A stretch of 64,000 nucleotides of DNA, from NCBI GenBank assembly GCA_963281155.1, contig CAUJLY010000005.1, positions 1,922,001 through 1,986,000 of the forward strand, given 5' to 3'. The notes under the pieces were generated by a model. That model did not search any database, had not been told where the DNA came from, and saw nothing but the letters and a program-made list of their open reading frames with translations. Below, piece after piece: positions 35,036 through 47,306 of the stretch (its first letter is position 1; each line of letters begins with the position of its first letter). Made by a program: the position numbers and the translations under genes. This stretch comes from Rhabditophanes sp. KR3021. Taxonomy: Eukaryota; Nematoda; Chromadorea; Rhabditida; Alloionematidae.

Positions 35036-37196
35036 ATGGTCGATACTTTTTCATCAATTGGGACATCGAGAAAAATATCTGTAAGTATGGGACACGACTT
35101 ATCAGATAACCAAGAATGTACGCCATCATCAATGAATGCCTTAGATCAAGGTGAAGCAAAAGCCAATTTAACTATTCCTGGCGTTCTCCATTTTATTCAA
35201 CACGAATGGTCTAAACACGAATTAGAAAGATCACAATGGGAGATTGAAAAGGTGGATTTACGAGCAAAAATAACTCAATTAGAAGGTGAAAATAAAGGTC
35301 ATGAGAATTTGAAGCGCGACTTGATTCGAAGAGTAAAGATGTTGGAATGGGCACTGATTCAAGAACGGAATAAAGTCTACAAACTCAAAAATAACGGGCA
35401 GGAACCACCTTTGGAGGATGACGAGGCTGAGAATGCTACTGAAAAGCAATTTGCTGAATTATTAGACGCTGAGGGAGCTTTTCCTAAATCCAAAGACTCA
35501 GAAGTTGATTTGAATGGAGCCAGAAAGTTGCTGCGTCATTATTTAAGTGAAATCGGATATAATGAAAGTATTCTGGATGTTCGAAGCTTTAGACTAAAGA
35601 ATTTACTGGGGCTGATGCCAGATGGTGATATCCAGTCACATGAGAAAGTTATCAAAGCTGCAAATGAGAGTGGTGATTGTTTGCGAGAGGTGGCTAAATT
35701 TATGACTGATCAAAATGAAGAGATCCCTTCTAGCTATTTTGATAAAGAATTAGATCAAGAAGCTTCCGAAGTTTTAGACGAATTTTCCTTCCTAAACAAT
35801 GAACCGTCTCCGAAGAAGAAAAGTAAGCCTGAATGGGGTATTGACCAATCGACGCTCAATAAACTCAAAGAAAACTATTCGAAAGACAATAGCAAGAAGA
35901 GAAACAGTGCCGAACACGCTAGTATGATGGCCAGAGCTGGAGCAGGAGATAGTGAAACGGTTGAGCAATTAGAAAAATTAATGGCGAAAAACAGAAACTC
36001 CGACCAAAAGCAGGAGCTTGATCGAGGATCCTTGGAATTAGATAACATGATGTCTAATGACGATAGCGTTGACATCAAGGATGATTTTGCGGGATACGAC
36101 GATACAACTACATCTGCTAAATGGTATTTGAAGTATACTTTCAGGAGCCACTATGATATAGTTAGACAAATGCAATTTCATCCAGTCGATCCTGTTATGA
36201 TTACAGCAAGTGAAGATGGGACTGCTAAATTATGGAATATTTCGACTAAATTGGGAGCGGATGTTAAGACGCCAGGGTCAGAATTGGAGCCAGTTTACAC
36301 CTTTAGAGGCCACAAATGTTCGATCTTGTCTATGGATATGTCCTCAACAGGAGAACAATTTTTCACCGCTGATTTAAATGGAATAATCTGTGTTTGGAAT
36401 GTTCCTTCCTCCAATGCCGAAGCCCACGAGAACTACGATCCTCAGATTCTTGCTGAAAAATTCAATGGACACTCGAATGCTATCTGGGGCCTGTGTTACC
36501 AAAGTTCTTCTAATAGACTAATCTCCGCATCAGCAGACAAAACACTAAAGATCTGGGAGTTAGGTTCAGGAAGTGATGCCTTAATTCATACTTATACTGA
36601 AACAGACATCGGATCTCCACTAACTATTGACATGGTAGCAGCTGAACCTCAGCAAATTGTTGCTGGCTACAAAAACCAATGTGCATCTATTTTTGATATA
36701 GAAGTCGGCAGGACTGTACTCAAATTTGACTCCAATCCAGATGATGAAGGTCAAATATCGAAAATTCTTTCGCATCCAACTATGCCTGTTACCATTGCTG
36801 CTGGATCTGACAGAAGAATTAGATACTTTGATAATAATTCCGGAAAATTAATTCATAGTACTGTTGCACATGTCGAATCTATCTCAACATTGGCAATAGA
36901 TCCAAATGGGCTTTACTTATTATCTGGATGTCATGATGGAAGTTTGAGGCTGTGGAATATGGAAAAAAGAACATGCTTACAAGTAAGTTAATCTATTTAA
37001 AACTTTGATAATAACTCATTTTTTGCAGGAAATTGCAGCTCACCGTAAGAAATTCGACATGTCCGTAATGTCAGTTGCTTTCCATCCTTCCAGACCAATA
37101 ATCGGATCAGCTGGAGCTGATAGCTTAGCAAAAATTTATACTTCACAAAAATCGTCTTTATCCTCTAGCAGTGGCTCAGACAATCGAGTCGTCTGA
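35036..37196 (+). CDS. STRN: striatin-family WD40 protein (STRIPAK scaffold)
   Basis: Exons 35036-36982 and 37029-37196 encode 704 aa. The N-terminal coiled coil is highly conserved: LTIPGVLHFIQHEWSKHELE (residues ~44-63), then ENLKRDLIRRVKMLEWALIQER. This region dimerises and binds PP2A and caveolin in striatins. A long acidic linker follows. The C-terminal WD40 propeller runs from about residue 365, starting SHYDIVRQMQFHP, with GHKCSILSM, GHSNAIWGLC and the last blade added by exon 2 (FDMSVMSVAFHPSRP). Striatin (worm CASH-1) scaffolds the STRIPAK phosphatase-kinase complex controlling Hippo/MST kinases. The start is the first ATG in frame, 35036. Confidence 0.94.
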
Positions 37197-37413
37197 CATT
37201 ATCATATATAATTAATTATCACACAATAAAACAACAATTGTAGAAGTTATTCAAGTGCTAGTCAAAATGTGTATTGTTGTAAATATTTAATACAAATGTC
37301 TTAGTCATTTGTTATATATCTCTTTAATAAATGTTGTATTTAATATGAATTTATTTTATTTTTTCGAAACGAATAAACTTTAAACTAAATGAACGTATAC
37401 TTTTATTTTACTT

Positions 37414-39310
37414 TTAGGCGTTTTTATTTATAATTACATAAAATAGCGGTGGTGCAATGAGGAAAAATACAATAGGAACTAACTTAAGCATGTGACCATA
37501 AGTATTTGTAGGTGTATAACTCTTGAGATGATTCAGCCATTTCAATTTGGCCTCTTTGGATTTAGCTCTTTCAACAGATCGTTTGAAAGATCCTTCTTCA
37601 TCAAAGTATCCTTTGATGTTGATATCCGAAAACTTCAAATCATTAAAACGTATGTGCAAAGTCGAGCAATGAACATCCCCTATTGCTCCGCTCACTGGAC
37701 GTTCACAAAATGTGTACAGAAGTCTTTCAACTAAATGTATTCGTTTGTAACACGCATTATTTGGAGGTAACATCTTTCTGGAAGCTTTGTATTTACATTC
37801 CATTAAAGTTGACGCTTTGAATACATCGTCTATCCAACCCCCTTTTACCTGACGACTCCTGGCTTTCACTAATCTAACTTTCTTTTCTCCTTTTAAAGTC
37901 AATGTCAAAGTTACATTTACATTGTCGTACACTCCCTCATACACTTTGAGTTCTTCTGCCATTGAAAGGGTTAACATCTGATTTGGGAACCACATCTGTC
38001 TTGAATAAGGCAAATTTGGGTAACACTTTATATCGCTAGGGAATTTCTTGACATAATCTGAGTCTTGAGCACCAAAAAATTGATCTGGTAAATAATAAAC
38101 TGCTATTTCTCTCAATCCTCGGCACATATCAAATGAATTAATATTAAAGTCCAAATACACGCCATTCATCAGCACTGAGCAATTTCTAATATCATTACAT
38201 AATGAGTCCGTAGTTTCATCATAGATAAAGTCTACTTTTGTAACAGAATTGTTTGGTTTCATGTCAATTCGATACGATATCTGCTTGTATCTTTCACTGC
38301 CGTTGTGATGATTTGACAATTGAGCAACTTTTTTATCAAATACATCGTTTAGGATATTAACTGAGTATGGATAGACTATCTTGGGATGCTCAACTTCGAT
38401 ATTTCCCCTCGTAGCAATAAAGATTTTCGAAAGATCATCTATATTTGCCCGAACTTGATCATCATATTCTTTACGATGATTGAACATCCCTGCAAAGTCA
38501 GAAGAGACTACTTTAGAATCATCTGGACTTGTTTCAGCTGCTTCACAGAAGCAAGACAGCACCAATGATTTTGTGGTTGGAGACAATTCCCGATAATGAA
38601 CATGGCATTGAACTTGTCTATTTACCAAAGCAGAGTATCTACCAGTATCACAGACTATTTTGAACGAATTAACATATTTCAAAAGTCTTTGATTGTCATG
38701 ATGTTTTGGCTTTGCAATACTATTCATAAAACCATTGGACCTAAATGAGGGGTCATACCAAAGTAAAATAGATAAAATTAACATACAAAATTTCATAAAC
38801 TGTCTTAACGTCAATTGTGAGCAAGCCAAGACGAAATTGACCTTTTTTGAATATAAGATAAAAAGATTCAATTAAAAAAGGAGGTTCGAAGCTTTCTTTT
38901 GAGCCAGTGAATTTGTCTAGTTTCAAGTTATTGCTGACATTAAGTGCACTGTGTGGATTAATCCTGATGAGATTCATGACTTCAGAATAAGAGTCCGAAT
39001 AGATACCTTCAAAGTCCTCATAATTCACTTCATTGCAATCATCGATAGTGTTTCGTTGTTCTGTAAATAGAACAGCACGACTTTTTTCTAAACTATGAAC
39101 TTGACGTACGAATCCTGCTAGTGCAAATTGAATAGACGTTGGACAGTGAGTTATGCTAAATATTTCAAAGCGCGACTCGACTGTAATTTCTTGGGCCAGA
39201 CTTGCTGTTTTGGCTCCATGAGTAGGTTCATCTGTAGAAGAAGAATTTTTAAATAATAACCCGGCCAACAAATAGACAACACGATAGTTAAACGACAGCA
39301 TGTTTAGCAA
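37414..39310 (-). CDS. orphan secreted/type I membrane protein
   Basis: Exons 39310-38787 and 38740-37414 encode 616 aa. The intron (GTATGT...TTTAG, 46 nt) resolves two overlapping open frames into one. The N-terminus is hydrophobic (VVYLLAGLLF) and may be a signal peptide. The bulk is extracellular-like with many Cys and N-glycosylation sequons (NVSN, NGSE, NNSV, NCSV, NVTL). A C-terminal TM (LVPIVFFLIAPPLFYVII) ends four residues before the stop, so a GPI signal is also possible. No known domain is recognised; the overall make-up resembles large nematode-specific surface proteins. MRPS22 ends only 118 bp upstream on the same strand. Confidence 0.72.
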
Positions 39311-39427
39311 ACAAGTAATTGTCCCTTTCTATTTGACGGAAAAATAAAACAAAAATTAGAATATTAATAATTCAAATTTATTTGACATTCTATTAAAAAC
39401 AATATAACAACTAGAAACTATTATTAA

Positions 39428-40517
39428 TCACTCGTGACTTTTACTATTTTTCCGAATTTTTTTAACAAGCATATGAAGATCATGAAGGTCTGTTTGATTT
39501 GATTTGCTGTTGCTGTCGAGAAAATCAGTAACTACCTTCAGGTCTGAATCTTCAACTGAAACGGCAGTCTTCCAATCAGGGTAAACGATTTTGTAAAGTT
39601 TGATGAACGTTGCACTGTCAGCGAGTCTGTCTTCACGACCAAAGAAATTCAACAAACGGATATACTCTTTGTTTAAGGCACAATAGAACAAAAAGGGTCC
39701 GTAATGACGAGTCGAGTAAAGAATATCAAATTTCTGAGCTAATAAAATTTGGTCGAAGACTTGTTTTGACAAGGCAACAAAGTTAGGATCATCTGGTTCA
39801 TAAAACCAACAAGCCCAATCCAAAACAAATTCATGCTTGTCTGTGTCCAAGGCTTTTTTAAGATCATCTCCTGAAAATAGAGCTGGCTCGAGGACAGGTC
39901 TATTAGGCTTTTCATAGTACATTCGATTCATACGATCATGCTCAGAAGGTGTGGCCGTTCTCAAAGTCCCATCTGTTTCACGGACAACGATTGTACGGTC
40001 TTGATCGGTAGCGTCGAAAGTGATATCTGTGAAGATAAATTTCGACTCATCAAACCCAGCAATTCCTTCTTCTTTTTCGAGGATTTTGGATTTATTGGGT
40101 CTAGGTTCTTTTAAGGGTACGAATTGAAGGAAATGGGCTCCCTTATCTTCCATTTTTTTGATTGTCTTAAATGATTTAAAAAGATAAGCAACAACATCAA
40201 CTTACATCTTGGTAACTTTCTTCTGTCATCAAAGCGAAATGTGATCTCTCCATCTTATGAACTTTTTTATCTGAAAATATCTTGCCTTCGGCATTCAAAC
40301 CAGTTAACTTCTTCAACAATTCTTGCACATCTTCCTTCAAAAACACCCCTTCTACGTCTATTTTATCACTTATTTTCCCAGCACTATAACAAATTGATTA
40401 AGGTACGGATTTAAAATTACAAACTTACTTATTATGATTAAACCATGCTGAGTTAGATCGTTGAAAGAGGATACTAAGTCTTCCTAAGTTAAATTTTGGC
40501 AATAATAAAGGCACCAT
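39428..40517 (-). CDS. MRPS22: mitochondrial small ribosomal subunit protein mS22
   Basis: Exons 40517-40429, 40383-40206 and 40165-39428 encode 334 aa (human 360). The N-terminus (MVPLLLPKFNLGRLSILFQR) is basic and hydrophobic, fitting a mitochondrial targeting peptide. The conserved core has KFIFTDITFDATDQDRTIVV with RETDGTLR, DRMNRMYYEKPNRP, and YSTRHYGPFLFY, matching human mS22 segments (KYVFTDIS..., VVREPSGTLR, STRYFGG). mS22 is a mitochondria-specific subunit of the 28S ribosome head. Downstream on the same strand, 118 bp away, is the orphan membrane protein. Confidence 0.92.
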
Positions 40518-40663
40518 TTCAATAAAAGTAATTTATGTTTTAAAAAATACTTCCTTGCTGAAGTAATATTATTCCACTCATTATCACTCCAAAAGAAATT
40601 GTGATCAAAGTACTATTAAAGAGTATCATTTATTCAGTTAAAGTTTAAATAAAGAGGCTAATA

Positions 40664-41174
40664 TTATTTTTCAATCAAATCATTTCTTTTAACAGCACAT
40701 AAGGTTTCATCTTCATACATTCTAACAGCTTCTTTTTTAGTATTTTCTTTAGCGGAATCATTATTCTTTCAGCCATCTCCGCAATTACTTTGGCCAACAT
40801 GTTTTCATCCATTCTAAAACATGGGTTGTCAAGGTTTCCATTAAAATCCTATTGTAATCTTGAACCTGTCTTCCTATTTTTTCTACTTTTTCACCTAACA
40901 CATTTTCTCCTTTTTTCTCCTTTTGACCGAAAAGGTTGTTTAAACTAAATATTGAATAAACAATAATTGAAGCAAAATATGCAATAGTAAAACCTAAAAC
41001 AACTATAGCACCACAGAGAACCAATTGTTCCTTATGAAATTCTGAAGAGGAGACTGGATGTTTATGTCAACCGTATTTGTATAGATTAGCTTGGTCTAAG
41101 TCGAATAAACTTTCAGGATCTTGATGTTGAGTAATAAAATTGTTTTGCCATTTACTTTCGCGCATAGGAAACAT
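40664..41174 (-). pseudogene. small one-TM protein gene, broken or with a very short intron
   Basis: From ATG 41174 the frame reads MFPMRESKW, then DPESLFDLDQANLYKYG, and stops at TGA 41069-41067. The same frame carries on with HKHPVSSSEFHKEQLVLCG, a TM helix and a Lys/Glu-rich helix, to TAA after CWPK (40785). Two readings are possible. First, a nonsense mutation (TGG to TGA), supported by protein-like sequence continuing in other frames beyond 40785 (KEAVRMYEDETLCAVKRNDL, ending at 40664). Second, a 30-nt intron (GTTGAC...CTCTTCAG) that removes the stop in frame; it would be shorter than any other intron here (minimum 38). I do not recognise the family. Pseudogene slightly favoured. Confidence 0.4.
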
Positions 41175-41284
41175 CAGAGATACGAAGTCAAGAAGTAATA
41201 TAGGGACTTTTAAACGATTTTATTTAGCAAGAAAATTTGAATACAAAAATGCAAATATCTAAATTTAATTGTAAAAAAGTTTGT

Positions 41285-42822
41285 TTAAGCGCAATGAGCT
41301 AATGTTGATCTTCTTACGAATGGTTTATTTGGTACTGTTTCAACAAAGGGTAAAGACCGGCGAATTCTTTCTAATTTTGATGAATTTATAGACCTATCAA
41401 TATCAATCACCATCTTTCCTAAAATATTCTTAGTATCATTCAAAATTGTTTGTCGGTTATTGTTTTTTAAGAATAATTGCAGAATATTATCATCTTCATT
41501 AGCCGCATTATTCATTTCCTTCCCTTCAACTTTCTTCCAAAAAACAATTAATTTAGAGTCGACTTCAGTAATTTTGTTTTGATGAATAAGCAACCCTTCT
41601 ATGTTTGGAAAATTAATCATTATCGTATAAGAATATTGAAACGAAATAGGATATTCCAAGTGATGTTGTTTAGTATCAAAAAATTCATACGAATCTTGAA
41701 TTACCTCTATGCTAATGGTTTCCCATGTTTTTCCATGATTTGCATACTTTATTAAACTAGCAAAAGACTCACTTCTCAAGTCAAAATACATATTGTGACA
41801 ACGAATGTTATTTTGATCTTCGTAGAATCCTTTTATAAAGAAAAGTTCTTTTAAATTTTTTAAGAATGGGCCTTTTCTGGCTTGACTAATAAATGATTCA
41901 AGACCAGGAAAATTGTCACGAATTTGTTCCACTCCTAAATATTCAATTGGGTATGGCTTCCCTTTGCGGATTAATAAATTGAGGGATAAATTTTCTCTTA
42001 ACGTTAAAACGGCTCCGATTAATCCATATAAGTTGGAACATAATGCAACAAATTCATGACTATTTATTAAAAACTCCTCCGCAATATAATCATTATTAAT
42101 TGCTTCCTTCAGTCGAAATTTGTCCTAAAAATTACTCAGTATGATGTAATCATTTATAAATTATTAATGCTAACCTGCATCCATTTCTCCAATTCTTTAT
42201 CATTTCGTACGATGAAAGTATTAGAAACACAATATTTGTTTAATTTACAAAGTGGCTTCAAAATAAGCGGTGTGTGATCTAAGTATTCGGAAGCTAAAGT
42301 TGCAACTATTTCGGGATTATCACAATTTCTATTGCCCAGAATAGTGTACTTAACAGGCTGAAGGTCCATTTTTTTGAATTGAGCTTTCAAATTTTTAAAA
42401 GACGAAAGCTGATTGATGACATCAGTGGATAAGCCTGTTAAATTCATTTCGCTTCTTAGAGTTGCGATATCCTTTTCGAGAAATTTTTCAAAACTGATTA
42501 AGTAGGTTTGTAAGGTGCAATAACTGGTGATGACTTCACGAACTTTTTCTATCAAGTTTATGACTGTGTTTTTGGGATATTTGTGAATGTTTGATATTCC
42601 TTGTACTTCATAAAAACAATCTACTCTACAAAATAACAGAATACATTAAAATATCGGATTAAATGAAATGTTACGATTAAAAGTATAAACTTACACATGC
42701 TCCTCAACCAGCAATTCCCTCGGTCCGATGGCAATAATTTTACTTTTGCCATTACTTTTCAAACCACTTAATTGTAATTTTCTAGTCAAAAAAGCAACAA
42801 TAATAACTTTATCATAAACCAT
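41285..42822 (-). CDS. orphan 472-aa protein
   Basis: Exons 42822-42695, 42625-42175 and 42124-41285 encode 472 aa; all frames close. There is no signal peptide (MVYDKVIIVAFLTRKLQ). Residues ~20-60 include GKSKIIAIGPRELLVEEHVV, then a helical stretch rich in Leu/Ile/Lys (EKVREVITSYCTLQTYLISF). The C-terminal half has alternating hydrophobic strands and ends in a basic Arg-rich tail (LERIRRSLPFVETVPNKP, FVRRSTLAHCA). No domain, catalytic motif or repeat recognised. Codon use is like its neighbours, so I see no sign of transfer. Confidence 0.65.
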
Positions 42823-43329
42823 TCAAATTCTAAAATGAATTAAAAAATATGGGGTTAAGTATTGAAAGGAATAAGGGTTTAAATAATTTAATAATCATAA
42901 TATTATTAAAAACTTCAAAAGTGACGTTTAATATCGTCACCACGTCAATTTCATCTAATTAATGACAAAAAATACTTTGAAGACATTTACACTTACATTA
43001 AAACTTACCGTTTTTATGTACTTAGTGAAGGAAAGAAATTTATTTAAAAAGCATCAAACAAAATATCAATGAAAATGTCTATCAAAAGTAGTACAAATTA
43101 TTATCCACTCTAAGGGTTTCTAAATAATTCAAAATTATTAGAGGTTTGAAAGCATATTAAAATACATACTCATTTACACGACATCTTGTTATTAACTTTA
43201 AAACAAAAAAATATTTGACAACGATGTGTATCGAATAAATTGATGGTTGTTATTGAGAAAAATTATTATTAAAAGAAGCCTCGTTAACAAGTAGATAAAG
43301 TTTAAAAGAAGATGCATACAATATAAATG
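42823..43329. other. intergenic spacer
   Basis: 507 bp, very AT-rich, between two minus-strand genes. It should hold the promoter of the orphan gene and the 3' end of the Tyr/Asn/Gly-rich gene. Nothing else seen. Confidence 0.45.
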
Positions 43330-43918
43330 TTAAGCTTTACTAGCTGCAACAGATCCTAAGCCGATTTTGTCATATGGAGACAAAGAACCTGTAATGGAAG
43401 TAACATTAGAAGCATTATTAAGTAGACTTATTATTGTAAATGAAAAACAAAAATATTATTTTACCATAATAAGATCCCATACTGTTCATATAACTATTCA
43501 TGTAATTGTTCCCAGGATAAGAAGAAATCGGAGTTGTATAATAAGGGTAGCGATTCATCATGTGGTTGTTTCCGTAACCCATTGAAGCTAGTGGATTGTA
43601 TCCATAACCACTTCCACTTGATCCAGGAGATCCATAAGGACCATACGAATTATAAGGAGATGTCATCATAGAATAAGGGTTTCCTCCACCGAATCCCATC
43701 GAACCATAGTAACCTGAATTTCCCATCATATTATTCATTCCGTACATGTTATTATTTAAGCCTGCAGTATACATGTTGGCATTTAGGCCCGAACTATACA
43801 TGTTCCCATTTAAGCCAGAATTGTAAATATTGTTATTCAAACCTGAACCATAATAACCATAAGCATTTCCTAGAGTTAATGACAATGAAAGTAATAAAAT
43901 AGTGCGAATAAAATTCAT
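43330..43918 (-). CDS. secreted Tyr/Asn/Gly/Met-rich repeat protein
   Basis: Exons 43918-43465 and 43388-43330 encode 170 aa. A signal peptide (MNFIRTILLLSLSLTLGNAY) is followed by four SGLNxNxY repeats (residues ~24-58: SGLNNNIYN, SGLNGNMYS, SGLNANMYT, AGLNNNMYG), then a low-complexity Gly/Tyr/Ser/Met/Asn region. The second exon gives a non-repetitive C-terminus (GSLSPYDKIGLGSVAASKA). Without the splice the frame would end in an unlikely hydrophobic stub. Repetitive Tyr-rich secreted proteins are candidates for cuticle, eggshell or gland products with dityrosine cross-links; function is not shown. Confidence 0.72.
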
Positions 43919-44359
43919 TGTTACCGATAAGTGAATGAATTTAAATAATAAAATGGAACCTTTTTATATCAACTTTTGAAGTGTGAATCTGTAAGCACTG
44001 TATGGCACCATTTTACTAAAACACAAAAAAAGTTAGCATTTATTTTGGCTATTTTTACATAATAAACCTGATCCAATCCGATTAAGGTACTCAAAATTGT
44101 TTGTACATCAAGGTTAACTTTACAAATGGAATGAATTTTAATAGTTTTATTTTAAAAATTGTTTTTATATTCATTCGAATATTTTTGCATCATTGATAAG
44201 CTTAGATTGGTTGGTAAATCAGTGGTAATCATTTCAAGTTGGAATAACATGTGTGTGATGTAACACAAAATTTAAATAAGGTCAAATTTGCATTTTAAAG
44301 GAAGGTTTTATAAGGATAATATTTGATAATAAGAGATTATTTCTTGTAAGTATTTTTAA
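43919..44359. other. divergent intergenic region
   Basis: 441 bp between the secreted repeat protein gene (minus) and the phospholipase gene (plus). A TATATAAA-like stretch in minus orientation near 43965 may be the core promoter of the former. No other gene seen. Confidence 0.4.
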
Positions 44360-46168
44360 ATGGATAGTCTTTTGCATTTTCGAAAAAAAAGCAAAGTTTC
44401 AAAGGTGGAGGTTCCTTCTGCTTCTTCGGGCAAATCCAAGGAATCTACGACTTCTTTGAATGAGCCGAGTATTTCTGCTGCGAAGGAACCATTAAAAGGA
44501 AGAGGGAAGCGAAATGACGCGTCTGCAGATGGAAAGAAGCCCTATTCAAAAGAGGTTAGTATGTTAACTGTTTCAAAATTACCACTTCTGCCTATAGAAA
44601 ATCATCAAATCTAGTAGAAAAAAGAACAAGCCAACTAAGCGTATTCCCGAATCTGCTCATTACTCTGAAAGTGATGTCTTAAAAGCAATTCATGTTGGTG
44701 ATTTAGCGACTATAGTCCGAGCATATACTCTTCGTTGCTTGCCTGTAAATTTCTCTGATGAAAACAAAAATAATTTATTCCATCATGCAGCAGTCTTAGC
44801 CTCAGAAGATGTGGTAAAAGCCTTGCTAATCTTCATTCCAGATTCAGAAAAACTTGTGCGCGCGGCAAACGGAAACAACGATACCCCTGTTGATTTGGCT
44901 GAAGATAAAAGTATCCGGAAATTGTTCAGACAATTTTTAGAATACAAACGTCCAGGTGATGAAATGGAAGTGGAATTAGAAGGTAATTGTTATCAAGACT
45001 TGAATACAATTATTTTGAACAAGAAAAAAGACAAGATCACAGGGAATTCTAAAGTTATGGTTTCACTCGATGGAGGAGGCATTCGTGGTTTATGTTCAGT
45101 TCAAATTATGCTAGCTCTTGAGAAAAAAATGAAAACAAAACCTTTTTGGCAGCATGTTGATTGGACTGGCGGGACTAGTACGGGCGGTATTATTACATTG
45201 CTATTATCGTTGGAAAACGACTTAGAGGAATGTCGAATTGCGTTAGTTTATTTTTTTACTTTTTAATCCCGACTAAATTATCCTCTGTATAGATACTTAA
45301 CTCTTAAAGATAAAGTATTTATCGGAAAGAAACCTTACGAGACTGCTAAATTAGAATTCTTCTTGAAGCAGTACATGACAGATCGTAAGATGTCTTCCAT
45401 CTCTCGACCAAAAATAGCTTTATGCACCGTTAAGATGAAGGATAAGAATATGAGACTTAAGCTTATTCGTAACTATCATTTGGATAGTTCCTCTTCGACT
45501 GTTAATGATGGGGATTTGTTTGACTACGATGATGGACATAATTGGGATATTTGGAAGGCTGCAAGATGCACTAGTGCTGCCCCATAGTATGTTTTAAATC
45601 AATTAATATTGAAGAAATCTCTTTTAGTTATTTTCAGCCTTTTGGAAATTATCTGGATGGAGCTTTGATTAGCAATAATCCATCACTTGACCTAATTACT
45701 GAGTACTTTCGCTACTCACAGATTAAAGCTCTCGAATTAGAACAAAAGAATACTGCATCAGATGAAGTAGCTGTCTTTATTTCCATCGGAACAGGAGCAA
45801 AGATGACACAGGATGAAGAATTGTGTCCTGAAATAATGGATAATCTAAAGACAAAGGAAGCGAAAGGATTAGTTCGATACACTGAATTAAAAAACATCGT
45901 TTCCACTTACTTAAGACAATTGATGGTTTCAGACGGATTACCAGTCGAACGAACCAACATCTGGTGCCACTCAATCGGAACACCATTCTTCCGTTTCACA
46001 CCCAATCTCAGTAAAGACGTCTCGATCAGTGAAAATTCGGATTCAGTAGTTATTAACATGATGTGGGAGACAGAAATGTACATCCGACACATCATTCCCC
46101 ACCAGTTAACTGAACTAGCAATCTATTTGGATTATGTTTTTGAAAACAAAAAAATTCAATCAAACTAA
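44360..46168 (+). CDS. ankyrin/patatin-type phospholipase (calcium-independent PLA2-like)
   Basis: Exons 44360-44554, 44598-45241, 45293-45586 and 45628-46168 encode 557 aa. A basic, Ser-rich N-terminus precedes a short ankyrin-like part (NNLFHHAAVLASEDVVKALL and NDTPVDLAED), fewer repeats than in human PLA2G6. The patatin domain has the glycine-rich anion hole DGGGIRGL (residues ~223-230), the nucleophile motif GTSTG (Ser259) and DGA (Asp388), giving an intact Ser-Asp dyad. CRIAYLTLKDKVF and WKAARCTSAAP are typical of iPLA2. The AAPYYFQPFG segment is created by the last splice, supporting it. iPLA2 enzymes hydrolyse the sn-2 acyl chain of phospholipids in cytosol or at membranes. Confidence 0.9.
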
Positions 46169-46582
46169 TCTCTCTTTTGATTAAAGCCGAATTAAGATTA
46201 CTGCACTGAATTGGATTTTATTATTATCGTATATTTATTCCAATCATTTTAATCCTTAAATCAAAACACTAATTTACAGTTTAAAGTAAAGTATGCGTCT
46301 ACTTAAAATTGTTAATTGTTTGATATATAAAAATATAGTTAATTGTTGTAGTAAACAAAAAGACACCAAAAAGAGTTGTATTTTTGGTAAGTGTTAAAGT
46401 TTATTCAACCATAGGTCATTAATGTCTGTCTTTTGTTTCAATAAGACATTACCCCTTCTGGGCAGATTTGTCTTACTGAAATAATTTAGGTTAGTGGATC
46501 GTGGTGTGGTTTGCTTCTTAAAAATTAAAATGTATTAGTATCCCTTTCTATTATTTAAATATACTACCACGATATTATTATT
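46169..46582. other. intergenic spacer
   Basis: 414 bp between two plus-strand genes, AT-rich, no coding signal. The downstream gene's promoter should be here. Confidence 0.45.
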
Positions 46583-47306
46583 ATGATGACGATGGGCAAG
46601 ATTGGAAGCGGAAAAGTATTTTTGTTATTGCTATTGATTATTCAGGGTATATTTGCTTCTAAAAGGTATAATGATAATATGGAAAAAATGCGTGGCATGA
46701 TTAATGGTGGTTTTCAATCTAGTAATAAACATAAGGGGTCAATGCCTGAGAAGACTAAACGGTATAAATGTATTGAGATTATTGATGAGGATGAAGAAAC
46801 ATCTTCCTTGGAGCAAATTCCGGCGCCTCATGTTGATGTTAACAAGTACAAGAGTTTCCCCATTCATCAGGAGGTATGTTTAACTATGTTGGAAATTTTA
46901 ATTATTTTTAAAGCATTCTGGTGGCGTTTATGTGCCCTTAAATCCATCTCCATATGTGAACAAGAAAAAAGAAGTAAAGTACGTCACAATGCCTCACTTC
47001 AACACTGAAAGACCCAGAGTCATTTTAACAACAATCAAACCAGAACCGATCCCAGTAACAATACCACCAAAAGTACCGATTCCCGAAGATGTACCCAAAG
47101 ATTCTCAAAACCGTCCACTTCTCCTCTCACCGGATCATTGCAAAATGATCAAAAAGTATTCAGATATGTACATGGTAAAAAACATCAGAGAATGGGCTCA
47201 TACACATTGTTCATTTGCTCGAATGTATCTTCCGTCAGCGACTTGTGCAGAGATAGATATCTTGGTTGATTCTTGTTTTAAACAAAATTTTATTACTGAT
47301 TCTTAA
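46583..47306 (+). CDS. secreted orphan with C-terminal Cys domain
   Basis: Exons 46583-46873 and 46914-47306 encode 227 aa. The signal peptide core is VFLLLLLIIQGIFAS. The middle is Pro/Lys-rich and probably unstructured (KPEPIPVTIPPKVPIPEDVP). The last ~55 residues form a compact helical Cys domain with four cysteines, in SPDHCKMIKKYSDMY, AHTHCSFARMYLPSATC and DSCFKQ. This looks like a conserved nematode secreted-protein domain, but I cannot name it confidently. A dibasic TKRYK site near residue 55 may be processed. Confidence 0.68.
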
